This document shows, piece after piece, positions 8,608 through 17,067 of a stretch of 22,143 nucleotides of DNA. The stretch's first letter is position 1. Each line of letters starts with the position of its first letter. The notes beneath the pieces are model-generated. The model worked only from the letters and a program-made list of their open reading frames with translations, had not been told where the DNA came from and made no database searches. Origin of the DNA: CAZTKP01 sp964614215 (GTDB lineage: Bacteria > UBP6 > UBA1177). The position numbers and the translations under genes are program-made. The DNA is taken from the NCBI GenBank assembly GCA_964614215.1, contig CAZTKP010000031.1:1-22143 (forward strand), read 5' to 3'.

Positions 8608-9693
8608 TTAACTGCTGTAACGGTTATCAGCCGTTACTGCATTTAAAATAAATCCGACCATCATCGAATAGGCAAGGAGAGCACTGCCGCCGTAACTTAT
8701 GAAAGGCAGAGGCACACCTTTGTTCGGTAGACATGAAGTAACTACACCGATGTTAATGAGAGTCTGAAGAGCAAGGAGGACAACAAATCCGGAGATCATG
8801 AAAAATCCGAACCTGTTATGAACAGTAAACGCAAAATAACTGCCAAGAACAAACATAGTCAGAAAAAGCAGTATAAGGACTGTCGCACCGAAGAACCCGA
8901 ATTCTTCGCCAATTATAGCAAATATAAAATCTGTATGAGCCTCGGGAAGATACCGGAGTTTTTTCTGTGAGTTTCCAAACCCGACACCGGTCTTCCCGCC
9001 TCTTCCAAGCGCCATCTCGCTTTGAACCTGTTGGTATCCGATACCTTTCTTATAAAGCCATGGATCAAAAGAAGCTTTTATCCTATTTATCCTGTAAGGT
9101 TTCATGAACACCAGAAAAGTTGCCCCTAAAAGTGCCAGGACAATAAGAACTGAGAAATATTTCATTCTCATTCCCCCCATCAGGAGAAGAAAGATCGCAA
9201 CAGTAAAGATTATAGCACCTGTACCCAGATCCTCGAACGCTATGAGCGAAACAACGATGAGAACCACTGTGAAAGGATAGACCAGTTCTTTAAGAATACC
9301 TATTCTGTCACGTTTGTTACAGATAACCTCGGAAAGATACAGAACTACGACAATTTTCGCAAATTCAGAAGGCTGAAGCATCATAAAATGAAGATCTATC
9401 CACCTTTTCGATCCGTTTATCTCCTTTCCTACCAGATAGGTAGAGATGAGCAGAAGTATAATAAAAACAAGGGCATACTTTATCCAAGAACGCACAGCTT
9501 CAATATTTACAAGATAAGCGGCCGTAAATCCCAGAGCTGCTATGACCAGATTAATAGCAAGGCTCCTGATGATCGGAAAAAAAGAAATTCCTATGTCTGA
9601 AACGTTAAAGAGCCTGATGTTGAAAACCATGACCATACCGAAAACAACGATAAAAAAGAAAATTGAGAAATAAAGCTTAACAGCTCTGGTCAT
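8608..9693 (-). CDS. ftsW: SEDS peptidoglycan polymerase FtsW
   Basis: FtsW is an integral membrane glycosyltransferase that polymerises lipid II into septal glycan strands together with FtsI. The 361-residue protein is strongly hydrophobic, with roughly ten membrane segments. It carries the SEDS markers NGSKRWI (93-99), QPSEFAK (107-113), the long extracytoplasmic loop with EAHTDFIFA (251-259) that contains the catalytic-type aspartate (D255), GEEFGF, and LPFISYGGSALLAY (329-342). It overlaps murD by four bases (ATGA) and is followed by the murG-like gene after ten bases. The neighbouring ftsI in the same operon favours FtsW over the elongation paralogue RodA. Confidence 0.96.
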   Translation of the reverse strand: MTRAVKLYFSIFFFIVVFGMVMVFNIRLFNVSDIGISFFPIIRSLAINLVIAALGFTAAYLVNIEAVRSWIKYALVFIILLLISTYLVGKEINGSKRWIDLHFMMLQPSEFAKIVVVLYLSEVICNKRDRIGILKELVYPFTVVLIVVSLIAFEDLGTGAIIFTVAIFLLLMGGMRMKYFSVLIVLALLGATFLVFMKPYRINRIKASFDPWLYKKGIGYQQVQSEMALGRGGKTGVGFGNSQKKLRYLPEAHTDFIFAIIGEEFGFFGATVLILLFLTMFVLGSYFAFTVHNRFGFFMISGFVVLLALQTLINIGVVTSCLPNKGVPLPFISYGGSALLAYSMMVGFILNAVTADNRYSS

Positions 9694-10982
9694 TTTCCTA
9701 TTGTCTCCTTAAGTTCGGCGACACAGCTTACAAAGTGTCTGCCTCTTTCCTTATAGTTGCTGTACCAGTCAAAACTGCTGCATGCAGGAGAAAGAAGAAC
9801 TGTTCCCTCCCCCTGCGCAAGATCATATGATCTTTCAACGGCCAGCATCATTGAGTCAGCTTCTTCAATTGGAACCACTTTATCAAAGACAGGCCTTATG
9901 ATATCTATAGAAGACCCGATAAGCACTATACCTCTGCATTTGCGCTTAACCAGATCCAGCAGAGGTTCGTAGCTTCCGCCTTTATCCACACCGCCAAGTA
10001 TCAGAATGACACTGCTGTCATCAAAACCAGCCAGTGATTTCTCAACAGCTCCCACATTCGTACCCTTACTGTCATCGACGAACACAACACCATTGATCCT
10101 GTCAACGAACTCTGTCCTGTGAGGAAGCCCCTTAAAACTGTAAACAGCATCGGAAATATCGTTCTCACTGACACCGAAATGCCCGACACAGAGGATAGAG
10201 GCCATTATGTTCTCAACATTATGAATACCGGAAAGCTTTATATCGTCCATAACGATCTCACTGTTTCCGAAATAGATGCAGCCGTTACGGTAAACGATCT
10301 CTCCCGGGCCAGAACTGGAAAAAAGAGCCTTTTTCACCTCTATAGGTCCGGCTGCGGCAAGAAGCGGCTCGTCACTGCCGTTCAGAACAGCAAGACCGTT
10401 CCTGTCTGTAAGTTTCAGAAGCTTGACCTTGGTCATCAGATAATCTTCGTAGCTTTCGTATCTATCAAGATGATCTGGAGAAACATTCAGAACTGCACTT
10501 ACATCCGGATGCAGACTTTCCAGATTCTCGATCTGATATGAACTGAGCTCAACTACCAGAAAATCATAACCTTTACCTACACCGCCAATAATGGGATCTC
10601 CGATATTGCCGCAGAGAAAAACTTTTCTGCCGGCTTTTTCAAGTATCGCCGCAACCAGAGAAACGGTAGTTGATTTCCCGTTAGTACCTGTTATCGCAAT
10701 AACTTTTTCGTTCCTGAGGTATCTAGCCGCCAGTTCTATCTCACTGATTATCTCAACATTACTGCTGACAAGTTCTTTTATGATGTCATGTCCGTAGCTT
10801 ACCCCTGGACTTTTAACTGCCAGATCAATTTTAATTGAGCTATCATAAGGCAGAAATTTTCCAGGAAGTTCGTCAATGACTTCTTTCCTGTCGTCATAAA
10901 TATAAACTTTACTTTCATTATTATTTAGAAACTCAGCCACAGATTTTCCAGTTACGCCATAACCGACAACAAGCACGTTCAA
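9690..10982 (-). CDS. murD: UDP-N-acetylmuramoyl-L-alanine--D-glutamate ligase
   Basis: MurD adds D-glutamate to UDP-MurNAc-L-Ala in the cytoplasm. The 430-residue protein shows the N-terminal UDP-binding GYGVTGKSVA (8-17), the ATP loop TGTNGKSTT (98-106), GNIGDP, VVELSSYQ and NVSPDHLDR of the central domain, DDSKGTNVGA in the linker to the third domain, GGVDKG, and LLSPACSSFD near the end. The start codon is TTG at 10982, one base after the murF stop; AGGGAG about seven bases upstream supports it, and the protein begins MNVLVVGYG as expected of MurD. mraY, which usually lies between murF and murD, has no room here. It overlaps ftsW by four bases. Confidence 0.96.
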   Translation of the reverse strand: MNVLVVGYGVTGKSVAEFLNNNESKVYIYDDRKEVIDELPGKFLPYDSSIKIDLAVKSPGVSYGHDIIKELVSSNVEIISEIELAARYLRNEKVIAITGTNGKSTTVSLVAAILEKAGRKVFLCGNIGDPIIGGVGKGYDFLVVELSSYQIENLESLHPDVSAVLNVSPDHLDRYESYEDYLMTKVKLLKLTDRNGLAVLNGSDEPLLAAAGPIEVKKALFSSSGPGEIVYRNGCIYFGNSEIVMDDIKLSGIHNVENIMASILCVGHFGVSENDISDAVYSFKGLPHRTEFVDRINGVVFVDDSKGTNVGAVEKSLAGFDDSSVILILGGVDKGGSYEPLLDLVKRKCRGIVLIGSSIDIIRPVFDKVVPIEEADSMMLAVERSYDLAQGEGTVLLSPACSSFDWYSNYKERGRHFVSCVAELKETIGK

Positions 10983-10983
10983 T

Positions 10984-12264
10984 TTATTTCTCCCTGCTAA
11001 GATAGTCTATTATTCTTTCGAGTCTGTTGCCTCTGGATCCCTTCAGAAGGTATATTCCATCCTCCGGGATCTTATCGAAAAGATCGGCAACATCACCCGA
11101 AAACATCACCTTTTTTTCGTTCAAAAAATCGCTTTTGATTTTTTCGAACTCGCAACCAACCAAAAAAGCCCTCTCTAACAGGTTAGCCTTTTTTATATAA
11201 TTTACAAGTTCTCTGTGCATTTTTTTTGAAAAATCTCCCAGTTCGAACATACTCCCGAGAATAAGATAAAGTTTTTCTGAACTTTCTTTTTCGTATTTTT
11301 TGAAAAATTCGTCTATTGATCTGAGCATTGAATCAGGATTTGCGTTATAGCAGTCGACGACGAATTGCCTTTTTCCTATTACCCTTGTCTCTCCTCTCAT
11401 TCTCGGGATCTCAAGCCTTTGAAAAACCATTTTTCTATCAGGAGCAGCTATCCCTGCCGCCATGACCGTATTCTCGGCACAGATGAGGTTTTCCACCATG
11501 TATTCCGGCTGATCGGGAAAATCATTATAGAACATTGCAGCATCATCTGAACTGTAATTTTCCACTTTCCTTTCTGCACTACTCTCCTCCACCCACTTTC
11601 CGATGAAGGGATCACTGATGTCAGCCACGACAATTCCTTTAGTATTATCAAATAGTTCCAGCTTTGCCGCGGCAAGATCTTCCTGCGAGTTGAAGTTACC
11701 TATATGGGCTGTGCCGATGTTGTTTATTACACTTATGTCCGGATCGGCTATCTTTGTGAGAGCCTCTATCTCTCCACTATGGTTCATACCGAGTTCAAGG
11801 ACTATGAAATCCGCATCATCAGGGGCATTAAGTATTGTTAACGGCAGTCCGATATGGTTGTTGTAGTTGCCTGATGTTGCGTAGACCTTTTTCCCGGAAA
11901 GTTCAAGCATTGTCACTATCAACTGTCTGGTAGAGGTCTTTCCGCTTGATCCTGTGAGAGCGATAACAGTTGAATGAAGAAGTTTTCTCCTCTCTTTTGC
12001 AAGATCTGACATAAATTTAAGAACATCGTCCACCAGCAGGTATTTTTCACTATTCAGGTCAAGTGACTTTGAACCCACACAGAGGACATTTTGCTTTACG
12101 AGGTCTCCTACAAAATCATGCCCGTCAACATTTTCGCCTTCAAAAGCAAAGAAAATTCCCGAACTTTCTGCCTTTCTTGAATCAATTGTGCAGCCGGCAA
12201 CTATTTTCTTCGGGATCTTGAGAGATCTTCCCAGAACATTTTCAATTATTTCTGTTGTAAACAT
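10984..12264 (-). CDS. murF: UDP-N-acetylmuramoyl-tripeptide--D-Ala-D-Ala ligase
   Basis: MurF attaches the D-Ala-D-Ala dipeptide made by Ddl to the UDP-MurNAc-tripeptide, finishing the cytoplasmic precursor. With the start chosen the protein has 426 residues. Motifs are the ATP loop GSSGKTST (105-112), the MurF-typical NYNNHIGLPLT (134-144), ELGMNHSGE (157-165), NNIGTAH, the linker DCYNANPDSM (304-313), a GSMFELGD variant of the usual GDMxELG, and KGSRGNRLE (408-416). An upstream in-frame start at 12396 would add 44 unrelated residues that overlap murE; the ATG at 12264 with GGGGAG about ten bases upstream is better. It still overlaps the end of murE by 23 bases. Confidence 0.95.
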   Translation of the reverse strand: MFTTEIIENVLGRSLKIPKKIVAGCTIDSRKAESSGIFFAFEGENVDGHDFVGDLVKQNVLCVGSKSLDLNSEKYLLVDDVLKFMSDLAKERRKLLHSTVIALTGSSGKTSTRQLIVTMLELSGKKVYATSGNYNNHIGLPLTILNAPDDADFIVLELGMNHSGEIEALTKIADPDISVINNIGTAHIGNFNSQEDLAAAKLELFDNTKGIVVADISDPFIGKWVEESSAERKVENYSSDDAAMFYNDFPDQPEYMVENLICAENTVMAAGIAAPDRKMVFQRLEIPRMRGETRVIGKRQFVVDCYNANPDSMLRSIDEFFKKYEKESSEKLYLILGSMFELGDFSKKMHRELVNYIKKANLLERAFLVGCEFEKIKSDFLNEKKVMFSGDVADLFDKIPEDGIYLLKGSRGNRLERIIDYLSREK

Positions 12265-13711
12265 TTTGCAACTCCCCGATATATTTTTCAATTTCCTCTT
12301 TATCAGAAAAATATCTCTTACCATCGCCGGTAATCTGATAGTTTTCAGCACCTTTACCTGCCACAAGGACAAGGTCACCGTTTTCAGCCAGCTCAAGAGC
12401 TCTCCTTATTGCGGCGCTTCTATCTCTAATAATCTCGACCACCGATCTGTGAGTGTTGCAACCCTGAAAAATGTCTTCCACTATTCTGTCCGGATCCTCT
12501 GTCCTGGGATTATCGTCAGTAATGATTGAAATTGTACTGTACTGTGTCACGATACGTCCCATTTCAGGACGTTTTCCCCTGTCTCTGTCCCCACCTGCGC
12601 CAAAAACAGTTATAACACGGTTATCTGCTATCTCATTTAACGTTTTAAGAACATTTTCCAGAGCATCAGGTGTGTGTGCATAATCTACAAAAACACTTGA
12701 ATTTCCTATCTTTTCCAGTCTACCGGGAATAACTATACCTTCTGAGACTGTTTTATATGCATCTTCTCCTATAAGTTCCCGGGCAACAGCAATCGCTGAC
12801 AGCATATTGTAGATGTTAAATCTGCCGACTAGAGGTATGTGTACTTCTCTGTCTTTATTTTCAAGAAGAATAACAGACCCTGCACTGCTGCTGTCAAGTA
12901 CTCTGAACTTCATTTCAGCATCACTGTCCTTTTCACTGATCCGTATAGTTCTCACCGTATCCCTGATCTCCTCACAAAGCCTTTTTCCGTAATTATCATC
13001 AATATTTACGACTGCTACGGCCCCTTCTTTGAGATGTTCAGTAAAAAGTTTCTTTTTAGCCTGATAGTAATCCTCAATATCTTTATGGAAATCAAGATGG
13101 TCTCTAGACAGGTTGGTGAAAACTGCCGCATCGAAACTGGTTCTGACGATCCTGTTCTCTTTAAGTGCGTGGCTACTGACTTCTGAAATAAGACACTCAA
13201 CACCTTTTCGGGTCATATCGTCAAGAAGTTCATACCATTTCCAGTTAACCGGTGTGGTATTAGCCGCAGTTATTTCCTTTCCTGCATAACGGTATCCCAG
13301 AGTTCCGGTCACTCCGCAGGAAAAGCTGTATTTAAGAAGCCTCTCCAGCAGAAGCGAGATGGATGTTTTACCGTTAGTTCCTGTAATTCCCACCATCTTC
13401 ATCTTTCTATCCGGATGATCATAAAATTCCGGAAGAATAGCTGTCAGAGTCTCCCTGACTGAACTGACCCTGATATAGTTATCAATGTTTATATCCTGCT
13501 CCCCTACAATAAGAGGCGTTCCTTTCTCACTGGCCTTTTCAATAAAATCGTGCCCATCCACCTTCTGGCCTTTGACACAGAAAAACACAGTGTTTTCATC
13601 CACTTCCCTGGAATCTGCCGTAATTTTCAGAAGGTTGTGATCTTCAAGCTCTGAAAGATGGTCAGATACCAGATAAATTGAGATCTTTTTAAGGAATTCA
13701 CTCTTCTTCAT
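12242..13711 (-). CDS. murE: UDP-MurNAc-L-Ala-D-Glu--meso-DAP ligase MurE
   Basis: MurE adds the third residue of the stem peptide. The 489-residue protein has DSREV (33-37) in the UDP domain, the ATP loop GTNGKTS (111-117), AANTTP (149-154), SEVSSHAL, the lysine of YYQAKK (215-220) that is carbamylated in the family, and DYAHTPDAL (343-351). The motif DNPRTE (400-405) is the signature of meso-diaminopimelate-adding enzymes; lysine-adding forms lack the arginine. The late motif reads GKGAENYQ (452-459), with alanine where GKGHE is usual, while the glutamate is kept. A GTG at 13714 could start one codon earlier. The ATG at 13711 has GAGG six bases upstream, supplied by the glutamate codons at the end of ftsI, which it overlaps by 14 bases. 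Confidence 0.96.
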   Translation of the reverse strand: MKKSEFLKKISIYLVSDHLSELEDHNLLKITADSREVDENTVFFCVKGQKVDGHDFIEKASEKGTPLIVGEQDINIDNYIRVSSVRETLTAILPEFYDHPDRKMKMVGITGTNGKTSISLLLERLLKYSFSCGVTGTLGYRYAGKEITAANTTPVNWKWYELLDDMTRKGVECLISEVSSHALKENRIVRTSFDAAVFTNLSRDHLDFHKDIEDYYQAKKKLFTEHLKEGAVAVVNIDDNYGKRLCEEIRDTVRTIRISEKDSDAEMKFRVLDSSSAGSVILLENKDREVHIPLVGRFNIYNMLSAIAVARELIGEDAYKTVSEGIVIPGRLEKIGNSSVFVDYAHTPDALENVLKTLNEIADNRVITVFGAGGDRDRGKRPEMGRIVTQYSTISIITDDNPRTEDPDRIVEDIFQGCNTHRSVVEIIRDRSAAIRRALELAENGDLVLVAGKGAENYQITGDGKRYFSDKEEIEKYIGELQNVYNRNN

Positions 13712-15761
13712 CACCTTCCTCTTCTTCGATCTCTATTGTAACGACAGTTCCAAAAGGAACGTGTTCCCCGGCTGCAGGATACTGACTTGATATCCTGCCC
13801 TTCAACTCTCCGGCTATCATTACATCCAGTCCGGATTTGCTTGCCAGATGAACCGCCTGGATCACTTCCATCTTAACAAAATCAGGCACTTTTATATGAT
13901 CCAGGGGACTTGCGGCACCTTCTTTCTTTTCAACTACTGATCCTGTTACGTCCACTGAATGGAAATCAGGAATAACAGCCACGTCTTTTTCGGCCTCGAC
14001 CAGAATACCCCTCATCGGAAGGATCCTTTTTGCTATGTTTCTAAAAACGGGGGCTGCTATAGTTCCTCCGAACTCTCTGCCTTCAGGCTCTTTAATGACC
14101 ACCATCATAACAAATTCTGGGTCATTTGACGGCACAGCTCCTATGAAAGAACAGACAACTTTTGACCAGGAATATTTTTTCTTCTCAAAATCATACATCT
14201 GGGATGTTCCTGTCTTTCCACCGACCTTTACACCTTTTAAGGCTGCACTTTTTGCCGTTCCTTCCTCAACAACACCTTCAAGCATCTTTATCATTCTACG
14301 ATTAGAGTTGTAGTTGAACTTTATTCTTTTAGGTTCAGGAACCGTTTGAAACACTATATTTCCTGTCTCAGGATTAACTATCTTGTCAACAATTGTAGGC
14401 TGCCAGAGAATACCGCCGTTATAGATCGAGGAATAAGCCCTTACAAGCTGAACCATGTTTACGGAAACTCCCTGACCGAAAGCTATGTTTCCCTTATCTA
14501 TAGGATACCACTTCTTATAATGCCTTACCGGTCGTGAACTTTCTCCCGGCAGATTGATCTTGGTCTTCTTTCCGAAGCCGAAAGTCGTAAAATAGTCATA
14601 AAGCTGTTTGCCGGTCAATCTGTCTGCAAGCTTTATAGTCCCGATATTACTAGAGTTTACGACTATATCTCTTACGGTCATCCACTGATGCTCATGAGAA
14701 TCCCTGACCCATCTTTTACCGAACATGAATCTTCCGTTCTCTCCGAAAATAAGCTCTCCCGGTTTCACAAGATTCTCATTTATAACACCAAGGATCGAGA
14801 ACACCTTAAATGTCGATCCGGGCTCAAAAAGGTTAGCCACAGCATAGTTTCTTCTTTTTGCAGCCGAATATTTATAGTATTCCGAAGGATCAAAAGTCGG
14901 ATTGTTGGCCATTGCCAGAACTTTGCCCGATGCAGGGTCCATAATTACCACTCCGCCCCACTTCGCCTTCGATCTCTTCATCATTTTCGCAAGTTCCTCT
15001 TCTGCGATGTACTGCATTCTCCCGTCGATAGTAAGATATATGTCGGAACTCGGATCCTCCTTGATCTCCTTTTCTATCTCGAGGGTACTCTGGCCTGTAC
15101 TCGGAATCGTAAGACGCCTGATCTTTCTTTCCTTTCCCACCAGAAACTTGTCATAGCTCATCTCTATGCCTTCCAGCCCCTTATCTTCGTTTCTCTGCAC
15201 AAAACCGAGAACATTGGCAAGAAGTTTACCCTGCGGATAGACTCTCTTATACCCTTCATAGAAGATGACAAAATTAAAACCTTTAATAATTTCGGTCAGT
15301 TTATCTATTTTTTCGCTATTTGCGTCCTTATCCTTTTTCAGTTCTCTGATTTCCTTTCTAAGTTCACTTTTATAGGCCTTAAGTCTCCTTACCGTTTCAA
15401 AACTGGCATCTTTTTTCAGGTAGTAGAAACGGCCTTTTCTATTAAGGATCTCATAGACTTTCTTTACATCCTTACCAATTATCTCGGAAAGAATGACAGC
15501 CATATCATCTTTTCTGAGAATTCCTTTAGGATCAACTGCAATATCTATCTTCGCTTCACTGAGAGCCAGTTTTTCACCGTTACGGTCGTAGATGGACCCC
15601 CTTTTTCCTTTTACAACTTTTATAACTTCATCGTAAGAGGAGTATTTGTGAAGCTTTTCGTGTCTAACTATCTGGATTACATAGGCTCTATAGATAAGAA
15701 GGATAAAAGCAAGTGCCAGTATTATAGAAACAAATAGGTAAAGCACCCGCTCTCTGGCCAT
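13698..15761 (-). CDS. ftsI: Septal transpeptidase FtsI (PBP3) with PASTA domain
   Basis: FtsI is a class B penicillin-binding protein that cross-links septal peptidoglycan and pairs with FtsW. The 687-residue protein has a short cytoplasmic start, one membrane anchor (about 7-30), and RGSIYDRNGEKLA (54-66) opening the pedestal domain. The transpeptidase domain has SxxK at S316-TFK, SxN at SSN (370-372) and KTGT at 516-519. A C-terminal PASTA domain (about 623-678) follows, then an acidic tail. FtsI proteins with PASTA are common in Gram-positives and in some deltaproteobacteria. The pedestal carries an extra charged helical stretch, about residues 126-160, rich in Lys and Glu, roughly 25 residues longer than usual. 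GGAG lies nine bases before the ATG. It follows ftsL by 16 bases. Confidence 0.96.
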   Translation of the reverse strand: MARERVLYLFVSIILALAFILLIYRAYVIQIVRHEKLHKYSSYDEVIKVVKGKRGSIYDRNGEKLALSEAKIDIAVDPKGILRKDDMAVILSEIIGKDVKKVYEILNRKGRFYYLKKDASFETVRRLKAYKSELRKEIRELKKDKDANSEKIDKLTEIIKGFNFVIFYEGYKRVYPQGKLLANVLGFVQRNEDKGLEGIEMSYDKFLVGKERKIRRLTIPSTGQSTLEIEKEIKEDPSSDIYLTIDGRMQYIAEEELAKMMKRSKAKWGGVVIMDPASGKVLAMANNPTFDPSEYYKYSAAKRRNYAVANLFEPGSTFKVFSILGVINENLVKPGELIFGENGRFMFGKRWVRDSHEHQWMTVRDIVVNSSNIGTIKLADRLTGKQLYDYFTTFGFGKKTKINLPGESSRPVRHYKKWYPIDKGNIAFGQGVSVNMVQLVRAYSSIYNGGILWQPTIVDKIVNPETGNIVFQTVPEPKRIKFNYNSNRRMIKMLEGVVEEGTAKSAALKGVKVGGKTGTSQMYDFEKKKYSWSKVVCSFIGAVPSNDPEFVMMVVIKEPEGREFGGTIAAPVFRNIAKRILPMRGILVEAEKDVAVIPDFHSVDVTGSVVEKKEGAASPLDHIKVPDFVKMEVIQAVHLASKSGLDVMIAGELKGRISSQYPAAGEHVPFGTVVTIEIEEEEGDEEE

Positions 15762-15777
15762 TCAGGTATCTCCATAT

Positions 15778-16134
15778 TTATTTGAGCCGGATAACTCTGT
15801 CGGAAGTTGCAACTGTCAGTCCGAGCTCATTAGCCTTCTTCATAAGCTCTTTAGATGAGATCAGCTCGTTGTATGTAGCCTTGATCTCGTTCTGTCTGAA
15901 GCTAAGCTCCTTTTTCATATCCAGCTTTCTAATAATTTCAACGTTCTGCCTGTTCCTGTAAGCCTTCAAATAGCTGTCAACAAGCATCATCGATCCCGCA
16001 ACAAGTACCATCATAATAAAAATAATGATGTCATTTGTAAACAGCATCATCTTAGTTTTCGTTTTTCTTCCACTGAAAATTGCCTTTTTTGTCTTTTCGG
16101 CTCTCTCGCCGTTAACGTGAACATACCCTGTCAT
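15778..16134 (-). CDS. ftsL: FtsL-like divisome protein
   Basis: FtsL is a small bitopic protein that forms a coiled-coil complex with FtsB and FtsQ and activates FtsWI. The 118-residue product has a basic cytoplasmic part (1-31), a single hydrophobic segment (about 33-53), a charged helical stretch (57-100) suited to coiled-coil pairing, and an end reading ANELGLTVATSDRVIRL (101-117) that matches the A-x-x-LGL...VI-x-L ending of FtsL proteins. The ATG has AGAGG eight bases upstream. Its position between rsmH and ftsI is the usual one for ftsL. FtsL sequences are poorly conserved, so the call depends on topology, tail and context. No ftsB is visible in the window. Confidence 0.85.
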   Translation of the reverse strand: MTGYVHVNGERAEKTKKAIFSGRKTKTKMMLFTNDIIIFIMMVLVAGSMMLVDSYLKAYRNRQNVEIIRKLDMKKELSFRQNEIKATYNELISSKELMKKANELGLTVATSDRVIRLK

Positions 16135-16152
16135 GACACACCTCTTTTATAG

Positions 16153-17067
16153 TTAACCCTTCCTTAAGACCCTTAATTTTGCACTTCTCGCTCTTGGATT
16201 TTTTCTTATCTCATCATCCTGCGGAACTATAACTTTCTCTACTGTCACCTTTCCATACAGGTAAGGAACCTTTTCATCTGAGCAGCTGTAAAAAGGAACT
16301 CCATTCTTCCTGTCTCTGAAAAAGTTCTTGACCACCCTGTCTTCTGTGGAATGAAAAGTTATTATTCCCATCACACCGTTATTTTTAAGTGCAACAAATG
16401 CTTTTGTGAGCATTTTCTCTATCTCTCCCATCTCATCGTTAACCGCCATTCTTATCGCCATGAAGACAAGTGTTGCGGGATCGATCCCTTTTTTGCCGTA
16501 TTTCTTTGCCGATCTTATCCTTTCAGCTATCTGTGATGTAGTTTCCAGACCTTCTTCCACACAACTTTTAAGAACCCTGGACATCTTTCCGGCCTCTCTT
16601 TCCTGAGCATAGACACTCAGTATCCTCTTGATCTCCTGAGCATCGGTCTTTTTCAGATAATCGAGCGCAGACATCTCCTGTCTTCTATCCATTCTCATAT
16701 CAAAAGGACCGTCATTCATTATAGAAAATCCTCTGTCACCCACATCAAGCTGGTGGCTGCTTACACCGAGGTCTGCAAAGATAATGTCCGGGCTGTCTGA
16801 CCTGAGCAGAAAAAGCATTTTATCCAGATCGCTGAAACTCGATCTGACGACCTTCACTCTATTCTGACCTGAGAACTTCTCCTTCAGATGATCCACAGCA
16901 TCGCCATCCCTATCAAGCAGAACCGCTTTAACTGAAGGATATTTATCAAGGAAAGCTCCGGCATGACCACCGCCGCCGGAAGTAAGATCAAGATACACAG
17001 TCGGACCTTCGCATGTCACATTCTCCAGAACCTCATTAAGCATTACGGGTTCATGTGTGAAGGTCAT
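16153..17067 (-). CDS. rsmH: 16S rRNA m4C1402 methyltransferase RsmH (MraW)
   Basis: RsmH uses S-adenosylmethionine to methylate N4 of C1402 in the decoding centre of 16S rRNA. The 304-residue protein begins with HEPVML (5-10), then the SAM-binding DLTSGGGGHAGAFL (27-40), ADLGVSSHQLD (98-108), RGFSIMNDGPFDMRMD (112-127), DPATLVFMAIR, FHSTEDRVVK and NPRARSAKLR near the end. All are diagnostic of this family. It starts in a four-base ATGA overlap with mraZ and is followed by ftsL after 18 bases. Its presence in dcw operons is widespread although it does not act in wall synthesis. Confidence 0.98.
   Translation of the reverse strand: MTFTHEPVMLNEVLENVTCEGPTVYLDLTSGGGGHAGAFLDKYPSVKAVLLDRDGDAVDHLKEKFSGQNRVKVVRSSFSDLDKMLFLLRSDSPDIIFADLGVSSHQLDVGDRGFSIMNDGPFDMRMDRRQEMSALDYLKKTDAQEIKRILSVYAQEREAGKMSRVLKSCVEEGLETTSQIAERIRSAKKYGKKGIDPATLVFMAIRMAVNDEMGEIEKMLTKAFVALKNNGVMGIITFHSTEDRVVKNFFRDRKNGVPFYSCSDEKVPYLYGKVTVEKVIVPQDDEIRKNPRARSAKLRVLRKG

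Noticed and set aside
12265..12396. Longer N-terminus for murF starting at 12396
   Set aside because: The added 44 residues lie within murE coding sequence and do not resemble any MurF start; the ATG at 12264 has a good ribosome binding site.
14688..15737. A 349-codon open frame on the plus strand antisense to ftsI
   Set aside because: It lies wholly inside a well-conserved ftsI, has no recognisable domain, and its composition (many Phe, Ser, Ile, Arg) is what the antisense of a Lys/Glu-rich gene gives. No convincing ribosome binding site was noted.
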